Of a stretch of 5,985 nucleotides of DNA, positions 1 to 4,621 are shown piece after piece. Each line of letters begins with the position of its first letter. Within the stretch, counting starts at the first letter, position 1. The notes beneath the pieces were generated by a model that was given only the letters and a program-made list of their open reading frames with translations, had not been told where the DNA came from and did not search any database. Source of the stretch: Rubrivivax sp. Lineage in GTDB: Bacteria > Pseudomonadota > Gammaproteobacteria > Burkholderiales > Burkholderiaceae_C. The stretch covers positions 1-5,985 of the forward strand of contig JAUYAJ010000323.1 of assembly GCA_030693565.1 (NCBI GenBank), in the 5' to 3' direction. A program made the position numbers and the translations under genes.

Positions 1-1
1 C

Positions 2-250
2 CGCTACGACGTGGCCGCGGTGATGGTCTTTTACGCCCTGCACCTGGGCGCTTGGGCGGCGCTGGGAATGGCGCTGGGGCTGGGCCGGGTCTACCTGCTC
101 GGCATCGCGGCGGCTGCGGCACAGGCGCTGTGGCACTTCACGCTGATCCGCAGCCGCTCACGCGAAGGCTGCTTCAAGGCGTTCCGGCTCAACCACTGGC
201 TCGGGTTCGCGGTGTTCTGCGGCGTGGCGCTGGACCTGGCGCTGCGTTAG
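2..250 (+). CDS. ubiA: 4-hydroxybenzoate polyprenyltransferase, C-terminal fragment
   Basis: UbiA is an inner-membrane prenyltransferase that attaches the polyprenyl tail to 4-hydroxybenzoate in ubiquinone synthesis. Only the last 82 residues are in the window; the frame is open at the left edge, and the GTG at position 11 is an internal Val codon, not a start. The fragment begins with RYDVAAVM, which in the family directly follows the ILFG segment. It then shows three hydrophobic stretches compatible with the last membrane helices (around MVFYALHLGAWAALG, VYLLGIAAAAAQALW and WLGFAVFCGVALDLAL). The family-typical C-terminal signature SREGCFKAFRLNHW lies between the last two and matches the ReREACFKAF...N region of E. 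coli UbiA. The catalytic Asp-rich motifs would lie upstream, outside the window. The gene ends in TAG, 8 bp before the convergent end of proC. Identity is well supported by the C-terminal signature; the exact polyprenyl chain length used cannot be told. Confidence 0.9.
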   Translation, partial: RYDVAAVMVFYALHLGAWAALGMALGLGRVYLLGIAAAAAQALWHFTLIRSRSREGCFKAFRLNHWLGFAVFCGVALDLALR

Positions 251-258
251 CCCACGGA

Positions 259-1095
259 TCAGCCGCCGAACTCGTCGCCCAGTTCGTGCGCACGGCGCCG
301 CGCCGCCTGCAGCGCGCGCCCAAAAGCCAGCGCCACCCCATCGGCTTCGAGCGAACTGATCGCGGCATGCGTGGTGCCGCCTTTGGACGTGACCTGGGCG
401 CGCAGCACCGAAAGCGGCTGGCCGGACTGGCTGGCCAGCGCTGTCGCGCCGTCGAAAGTGGCCAGCGCCAGCCGGCGCGCCTGGTCGGCGCCCAGGCCCA
501 TCGAGACGCCGGCTTCGACCATCGCCTCGACGACGTAGAACACATAGGCCGGGCCCGAGCCCGAGATCGCGGTGACGGCGTCGAGGTCTTCTTCGCGCTC
601 GACCCACAGCGTGGCCCCGGTGGGCGCGAGCAGCGCCTCGACCTCGGCACGTTCGGCCGCCGTCACCGCCGGGCTGGCGTACAGGCCGGCGATGCCGCGG
701 CCGATCAAGGCTGGTGTGTTCGGCATCGCACGCACGACGCGCCCGCTGCCACTGGCCTGGACCAGCGTGCTGCTGCGGATGCCGGCCATCACGCTGAGCT
801 GCAGCGCACCGGCGACGAAGGGCTTGCACGGCGCGGCCGCCTCGGCGAACAACTGCGGCTAGACGGCCCAGACCACGAGCTCCGCACCGGCCAGCCGTTC
901 GTCGGTCGCCGCCTGCGCGTCGATGCCGAAGCTGGCCGCGAGCTTGTCGCGCTGCGCCTCGAAGGGCTCGACGACGACGATCGAGGCCGGCGCGCGGCCG
1001 GCTTTGAGCAGCCCGCCGATCAGTGCACTGGCCATGTTGCCGCCGCCGATGAAAGCGATGGCGGGGACGGGGGAAGTCGGCAGCGGCTTGGGCAT
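259..1095 (-). pseudogene. proC: Pyrroline-5-carboxylate reductase interrupted by an in-frame amber stop
   Basis: ProC reduces pyrroline-5-carboxylate to proline with NAD(P)H, the last step of proline synthesis, in the cytoplasm. Read through the interruption the product is 278 codons, close to the usual ~270. Landmarks: the Rossmann dinucleotide loop IAFIGGGNMASALIGG (about 13-28), VVWAV before the break (74-78), the RAMPNTPAL motif (122-130), SGSGPAYVF (178-186) and the SKGGTTHAAI signature (237-246). Codon 79 is TAG (bases 861-859), exactly where the family has the Lys of its VKP motif (AVKPG in E. coli); AAG to TAG is one base change. The frame is identical on both sides and nothing else looks damaged. 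The start at 1095 (ATG, MPKPLPTS) leaves the usual short leader before the Rossmann fold; upstream in-frame starts to 1191 would add a non-conserved extension. No clear Shine-Dalgarno is visible. It could be a recent pseudogene, a sequencing error, or two fragments (a TTG lies at 852, just after the stop). Family identity is near certain; functional status is open. Confidence 0.88.
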
Positions 1096-1101
1096 CGCCG
1101 C

Positions 1102-1107
1102 AGTGTA
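1102..1107 (-). promoter_or_regulatory. Possible proC -10 element
   Basis: On the minus strand TACACT (4 of 6 matches to TATAAT) ends 6 nt before the proC ATG at 1095. If it is used, the transcript would start almost at the start codon and be leaderless or nearly so, which would fit the lack of a Shine-Dalgarno sequence. No good -35 box is seen 16-18 nt further upstream, so this is weak. Confidence 0.2.
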
Positions 1108-1150
1108 GCCAGCCGCGGTCCGCCGGGCTGCGCCCCCCTTCTGTTTGGGA

Positions 1151-1179
1151 TGGACGCACATGGGCGCGATTTTTAGACT
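1151..1179 (+). promoter_or_regulatory. Possible sigma70-type promoter for the CsgG-like gene
   Basis: TGGACG (1151-1156, 4 of 6 to TTGACA) and TAGACT (1174-1179, 4 of 6 to TATAAT) are separated by 17 nt, in the most AT-rich patch of the divergent proC/CsgG-like gap (around GATTTTTAGAC). Transcription from here would give a leader of roughly 45 nt before the ATG at 1231. This is motif matching only. Confidence 0.3.
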
Positions 1180-1182
1180 GGG

Positions 1183-1199
1183 CGGCTGCACAGCAGCCG
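1183..1199 (+). other. Small hairpin in the leader of the CsgG-like gene
   Basis: CGGCTGC (1183-1189) and GCAGCCG (1193-1199) form a perfect 7-bp stem with an ACA loop. It falls between the putative -10 box and the Shine-Dalgarno sequence, so it would sit near the 5' end of the mRNA. It could affect transcript stability or be an operator-like palindrome. Short GC-rich stems are common by chance in such DNA. Confidence 0.3.
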
Positions 1200-1230
1200 G
1201 TCAATCCCCTTTTCTTGAGGAAATCGCCCC

Positions 1231-2481
1231 ATGAATCACGCGGCAATCTTTGGCGTCGGCTTGGCACTGCTGGGCGGCAGCGCCTGGGCCAACGAGAGCG
1301 CCCCCACGGTCGACAAGTGCGAGCGCGAGTTCGGCACCCTGGCGGTGGCCGAATCCGACGACGCCGTGCTGCAGCGGCTGAACCGCTTCCAGCTCGGCTC
1401 GCCGACGGCGATGCTGCGCATGATCGCCCAGGAGTCGGGCTGCTTTGCCGTCGTCGAACGCGGCGCCGGCATGCAGACCATGCAGCGCGAGCGGGCGCTG
1501 GCCGCCGGCGGCCAGCTGACCGCCGACGCCAACATCGGCGGCGGCCAGATGCAGGTGGCCGACTTCGTCATGACCGCGGTGGTGCAGTTCGCCGACGACA
1601 CCGGCGGTTTTGGCGGCACCTTGGGCAGCCTGGGTGGCCTGCTGGGCCGCGGCGGCGCGTTCCTGGGCGCGCTCGCCGGCGGCGTCAAGTTCAAGGAAGC
1701 GCAGACCTCGCTGCTGGTGTCCGACGTGCGCTCGGGCATCCAGGTCGCCAGCGGCGAAGGCCAGGCCAGCAAGATGAGCTTCAGCCTCGGCGGCTGGGGC
1801 TGGGGCGGGCTGGGCTGGGCCGCCGCCGGGGGCTACAGCAAGTCACCCGAGGGCAAGCTGATTGCCGCCAGCCTGCTCGACAACTTCAACAAGGTGGTGG
1901 CGTCGATTCGCGCCAAGCCGCACCTGGTGCGGGCACGCTCCGAAGCCAGTGTCAGCAACGCCGCGATGTCGACCGCAGCCACCCCGCAGACGACCACCGT
2001 GCTGGCGCCGGCGGGCGCTGCCACCATCGCCGCCGCCACGCCAGCCACCGCCACCGTCGTCAACCCGCGCGTCGTCGCGCCGCTGACCGTCGCGCCCCAT
2101 GTCGTCACGCCGCGTGTGATCACGCTGCCGCAGGTGGTGGTGGCGCCATCGGTGATCGTGACCCAGTCCGACAACGTCGTGCCCAGCACCATGGTCGGTT
2201 CGTTCTCGGGCCAGTTCGGCGGCGGCCACAGCGGTGTGCTGTCGTTGCTGGTCTCGGTCAATGGCCGCGTCAGCGGCATCGTGCAGTCGGCGGCGGCCGG
2301 CGGCAGCGTGCCGGTCAACGGCGTGGCCGACGCCAACGGCATCTTCGTCCTCATTGGCACCAACCAGGGCACGACGGCGCAGTTCAGCGGCCGCATCGAC
2401 ACCCAGTCCGGCGCCATGGCCGGCACCTGGATGGTGGTCGGGCAGAACGTCCAGGGCACCTTCAGCGGCAAGCGCGACTGA
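1231..2481 (+). CDS. Secreted CsgG/HfaB-like protein with extra C-terminal beta-rich domain
   Basis: This 416-residue protein starts with a Sec signal peptide (1-20, cleavage after SAWA) and has no lipobox cysteine. Residues about 35-228 resemble the CsgG/HfaB fold: LRMIAQESGCFAVVERG (62-78, like the 'sgrFvvler' segment), ADFVMTAVVQF (110-120), AQTSLLVSDVRSGIQVAS (157-174, like CsgG's strand NLRVVNVSTGEI) and a last helix GKLIAASLLDNFNKVVASI. In E. coli CsgG the two membrane beta-hairpins flank the NLRVVNV strand. Here those places hold Gly-rich, weakly charged stretches (124-151 and 187-201). Residues about 232-320 are an Ala/Thr/Val/Pro linker with VVNPRV/VVTPRV repeats. The rest (321-416) is a beta-rich domain with recurring F-S-G motifs (SFSGQF, QFSGRI, TFSGKR) that I do not recognise. 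C30 and C71 are the only cysteines and could pair. The start is supported by TTGAGGAAA at 1215-1223. No other curli genes are nearby, so curli secretion is not implied. CsgG-family assignment is moderately sure; the role is unknown. Confidence 0.75.
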   Translation: MNHAAIFGVGLALLGGSAWANESAPTVDKCEREFGTLAVAESDDAVLQRLNRFQLGSPTAMLRMIAQESGCFAVVERGAGMQTMQRERALAAGGQLTADANIGGGQMQVADFVMTAVVQFADDTGGFGGTLGSLGGLLGRGGAFLGALAGGVKFKEAQTSLLVSDVRSGIQVASGEGQASKMSFSLGGWGWGGLGWAAAGGYSKSPEGKLIAASLLDNFNKVVASIRAKPHLVRARSEASVSNAAMSTAATPQTTTVLAPAGAATIAAATPATATVVNPRVVAPLTVAPHVVTPRVITLPQVVVAPSVIVTQSDNVVPSTMVGSFSGQFGGGHSGVLSLLVSVNGRVSGIVQSAAAGGSVPVNGVADANGIFVLIGTNQGTTAQFSGRIDTQSGAMAGTWMVVGQNVQGTFSGKRD

Positions 2482-2657
2482 GAGGCAATCCCCTGGGCCC
2501 GCGTAAGCCCCCAGAACAGCCTCAATCAAGGCGCAAAGCGCAGGCGGGCCGGGTGGCCCGGCACGCATTTGCAACGCCGAGTGGGGCTGTTCTGGGGGCT
2601 TACCCGCAGGGCCGGGGCGTCCAAGGGCCCTGCGCGGGCCTATGGGATTGCCTCTCA
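2479..2657. repeat. 179-bp nested palindromic element with terminal inverted repeats
   Basis: The outer arms TGAGAGGCAATCCC (2479-2492) and GGGATTGCCTCTCA (2644-2657) are perfect 14-bp inverted repeats. After one mismatch they continue as T-A, a G-U-type pair and GGCCCGCG (2496-2503) with CGCGGGCC (2633-2640). Inside lies a perfect 19-bp inverted repeat, GTAAGCCCCCAGAACAGCC (2503-2521) with its complement at 2585-2603. A side hairpin pairs 2605-2613 with 2626-2634 (9 bp, 12-nt loop). The centre (2522-2584) has further short stems such as GCCGGG/CCCGGC (2548-2553/2557-2562). Together these give a branched, cruciform-like fold on either strand. The left arm contains the TGA stop of the CsgG-like gene. 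No protein is encoded and no long target duplication is seen; only AC flanks both ends. It could be a MITE- or REP-type non-autonomous element, a structured 3' UTR, or a factor-dependent terminator; there is no T-tract after the stem. The structure is directly visible; its class is inference. Confidence 0.85.
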
Positions 2658-2671
2658 ACCTCTGACCACCA

Positions 2672-2690
2672 GCGCCGGCGCGGCCGGCGC
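2672..2690. other. GC-only 8-bp hairpin upstream of the Bug receptor gene
   Basis: GCGCCGGC (2672-2679) and GCCGGCGC (2683-2690) form a perfect 8-bp stem around a GCG loop, between the large palindromic element and the receptor start at 2749. It is followed by CTCGGCTAGCAT, where TAGCAT (2698-2703) is a poor -10 candidate without a matching -35. The stem could be a terminator remnant or an operator. CTGACCACC occurs twice in this gap (2662-2670 and 2728-2736), significance unknown. Confidence 0.3.
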
Positions 2691-2748
2691 ACTCGGCTAG
2701 CATCGGTGGCCCGAAAGCGGGTTGCCGCTGACCACCGAGAGAACATCC

Positions 2749-3720
2749 ATGCTGCGTCGTCAAATCCCCCTGGCCTGCCTCGCCGCCCTGGCCACTGCCG
2801 CCTTGCCCGCCATGGCCCAGACCTGGCCCAGCAAGCCGGTGCGCATCGTCGTGCCCACCGGCCCGGGCAGCTCGCTCGACCTCATCGTGCGCAGCATGGG
2901 CGACAAGCTCGCCGCGCGCTGGGGCCAGCCGGTCGTCGTCGAAAACAAGCCCGGCGCCGGCGGCATGCTCGGCCTGGACGTCGCGGCAAAGTCAACCGAC
3001 GGCCACACGCTGGCGATCGGCTTCAACGGCCCGATCGCCTTCGGCCCCTTCCTCTACCGCAAGATGCCTTACGACCCGGCGAAAGACCTGCTGCCGGTGA
3101 TCATGACGACGAGCCAGCCCAACGTGCTCGGCGTCAACGCCGACAAGGTGCCGGCCAAGACCGTGGCCGAGTTCGTCGCCTGGGCCAAGTCGCAAGGCGG
3201 CAAGGTCAACTACTCGTCGCTGGGCAACGGCAGCTCGGCCCACCTGACGATGGAGCTGTTCATCAGCGAAGCCGGCTTCCAGGCCACCCACATCCCCTTC
3301 AACGGCTCGCCGCCGGCGGCGATGGCGGTGGCGCAGGGCGAGGCCGACGTCACCTTCATGGTGGCGCCGGCCTTGCTGCCCCATGTGCGCAACAACAAGG
3401 TGCGCTTGCTGGCCGTCAGCAGCGGCCAGCGCGCCGACAGCCTGAAAGAGCTGCCGACGCTGGTCGACAGCGGCTACCGCAACGTCGAGTCGCTGGCCTG
3501 GAACGGCCTTTTTGCGCCCGCCGGCACGCCCGACGCGGTGGTGACGCGGATCAACGCCGACGCCAACGCCGTGCTGCAGGATCCAGCGGTGAAGACGGCG
3601 CTGGAAAACCAGGGCCTGACGATCGTCGGCGGCAGCGCGGCCGACTTCAAGCGCGCCATCGACGCCGACGTCAAGCGCTGGGGCCCGGTGATCACCAAGC
3701 TGGGCGTCAAGCTCGACTGA
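2749..3720 (+). CDS. Bug-family (TctC) tripartite tricarboxylate transporter substrate-binding protein
   Basis: A 323-residue periplasmic binding protein of the Bug/TctC family, which captures small, mostly carboxylate ligands for TctAB-type carriers or for sensing. The signal peptide is 1-23 (MLRRQ then a hydrophobic core, cleavage after PAMA), and the mature protein opens with QTWPSKPVRIVVP, the usual family start. Family landmarks follow in order: the ligand loop PTGPGSSLDL (36-45, usually PFxPGGxxD), VVVENKPGAGGMLG (62-75), KMPYDPAKDLLPV (105-117), NYSSLGNGSSAHLTMELF (154-171), HIPFNGSPPAAMAVAQGEAD (181-200) and WNGLFAPAGTP (251-261). Length is typical. The ATG at 2749 was chosen because it gives a proper signal peptide and has GAGAGA 6 nt upstream; an in-frame start at 2722 would prepend nine residues. 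No tctA or tctB is in the window, so it appears to be an orphan receptor, as is common in Burkholderiales. The ligand cannot be predicted. It may be co-transcribed with the next gene (37-bp gap, no terminator seen). Confidence 0.92.
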   Translation: MLRRQIPLACLAALATAALPAMAQTWPSKPVRIVVPTGPGSSLDLIVRSMGDKLAARWGQPVVVENKPGAGGMLGLDVAAKSTDGHTLAIGFNGPIAFGPFLYRKMPYDPAKDLLPVIMTTSQPNVLGVNADKVPAKTVAEFVAWAKSQGGKVNYSSLGNGSSAHLTMELFISEAGFQATHIPFNGSPPAAMAVAQGEADVTFMVAPALLPHVRNNKVRLLAVSSGQRADSLKELPTLVDSGYRNVESLAWNGLFAPAGTPDAVVTRINADANAVLQDPAVKTALENQGLTIVGGSAADFKRAIDADVKRWGPVITKLGVKLD

Positions 3721-3757
3721 GCGCCCTTCCAGCAACTTCTGTCCCACCTGAGCCGCC

Positions 3758-4621
3758 ATGCACAACCCTGCCCTGGAATCCGAATGGGTCGTCGACGTCG
3801 GTGACGCCGACTTCGAACCCGCCGTCATCGAACGGTCGATGCAGACCCCGGTGCTGCTCGACTGCTGGGCGTCCTGGTGCGGCCCTTGCCGCACGCTGAC
3901 GCCGATGCTGGAGAAGCTGGCCCACGACTACGCCGGCGCCTTCGTGCTCGCCAAGCTCAACTCCGACGAGCACCCCGGCGTCGCTGGCGCGCTGCGGCTG
4001 CGCAGCATCCCGCAGGTGTTTCTGCTCATCGGCGGCAAGGTCGTCGACCAGTTCACCGGCGCCTTGCCCGAAGGCCAGATCCGCGCCTTCCTCGATCGTC
4101 ATCTGCAACCCGCAGTCTCGCCGGTCGACGCCTTGCTGGCCGAGGCCGCGCTGGCAACTGGCGACGCGGCCGAGGCCTTGCTGCTCAAGGTGCTGGCGCT
4201 GCAACCCGGCCATGCCGGCGCCACGCTGGATCTGGCCGAGCGCCAGATCGCCCGCGCCGCGCTCGACGAAGCGCAGCTGCTGCTGGGCGGCGTGGCCGAA
4301 GCGCAGCGCGAAGACCGCTGGACGGCGTTGACCGGGCGCATCGCGCTGGCGCGCCAGCGGCCGGACGGCGACCCGCAGGCGCTGGCCGCGCGCATCGCCG
4401 CCGACGCCAAGGACTTCGACGCCCGCTTCCAGCTCGCCGCGCTGCAGATGCACGGCGGCGAGTTCGGCGCCGCTTTCGACCAGCTGCTGGAAGTGGTGAT
4501 GCGCGACAAGGCCGAGTGGCGCGAGAAGGCCCGCCTCCAGCTGGTCGAGTGGTTCACGGTCTGCGCTGACGCCGACGCCGTCAGCCGCGGCCGCCGCTAC
4601 CTGGGCATGTACCTCAACTGA
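3758..4621 (+). CDS. cnoX: CnoX/YbbN-type chaperedoxin (thioredoxin plus TPR)
   Basis: The 287-residue cytoplasmic protein joins an N-terminal thioredoxin fold (about 12-118) to a C-terminal TPR region (about 123-287), the CnoX/YbbN layout. CnoX holds unfolding proteins under oxidative or chlorine stress and passes them to GroEL/DnaK. The active site is SWCGPCR with C41 and C44, and the cis-Pro loop is SIPQ (P85). C36 lies just before the active site (LLDCWASWCGPC). A full CxxC predicts thiol-disulfide activity, unlike E. coli CnoX, which lacks the first Cys; CxxC forms are known in other proteobacteria such as Caulobacter. The end DARFQLAALQMHGGEFGAAF...LLEVVMRDKAEW...RRYLGMYLN matches the conserved YbbN C-terminal TPR segment. 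The start ATG at 3758 (MHNPALESEW) gives normal family length, although no strong Shine-Dalgarno precedes it. It follows the Bug receptor by 37 bp and overlaps the convergent putA end by 8 bp. Family identity is firm; the symbol rests on domain order. Confidence 0.9.
   Translation: MHNPALESEWVVDVGDADFEPAVIERSMQTPVLLDCWASWCGPCRTLTPMLEKLAHDYAGAFVLAKLNSDEHPGVAGALRLRSIPQVFLLIGGKVVDQFTGALPEGQIRAFLDRHLQPAVSPVDALLAEAALATGDAAEALLLKVLALQPGHAGATLDLAERQIARAALDEAQLLLGGVAEAQREDRWTALTGRIALARQRPDGDPQALAARIAADAKDFDARFQLAALQMHGGEFGAAFDQLLEVVMRDKAEWREKARLQLVEWFTVCADADAVSRGRRYLGMYLN

Noticed and set aside
251..258. A bidirectional terminator between ubiA and proC
   Set aside because: The gap is only 8 bp and no convincing hairpin with a T-tract is visible around it.
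856..864. A frameshift in proC instead of a nonsense codon
   Set aside because: The reading frame is the same on both sides of the TAG and the family alignment continues without gap, so only a base substitution is needed.
1096..1191. N-terminal extension of proC up to an upstream start at 1191
   Set aside because: The extra 32 residues are not conserved-looking and would run across the divergent gap; the ATG at 1095 gives normal family length.
1202..1210. CAATCCCCT matches nine bases of the palindrome's left arm (2486-2494), suggesting a second partial copy
   Set aside because: Nine bases are expected by chance at a few percent in a window of this size and the flanks do not extend the match.
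52..1267. Long open frames on both strands overlying ubiA and proC (plus 52-1176, minus 158-1267)
   Set aside because: Composition is Arg/Ala/Gly-rich low complexity, and the alternative frame of proC has clear family motifs on both sides of the amber codon.
1231..2481. A curli secretion locus
   Set aside because: Only a CsgG-like protein is present; no csgA/B/D/E/F-like gene is seen within the window and the protein lacks the lipobox.
2479..2657. A CRISPR array or an intact insertion sequence
   Set aside because: The repeats are inverted rather than regularly spaced direct repeats, and the 179-bp block has no room for a transposase.
1215..3899. A very long plus-strand open frame (894 codons) running through the CsgG-like gene, the palindrome and the Bug gene in another frame
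   Set aside because: It crosses two well-supported genes and a non-coding palindrome, its product is Arg/Gln/Gly-rich with no recognisable motif, and such stop-free shadows are expected in 70% GC DNA.
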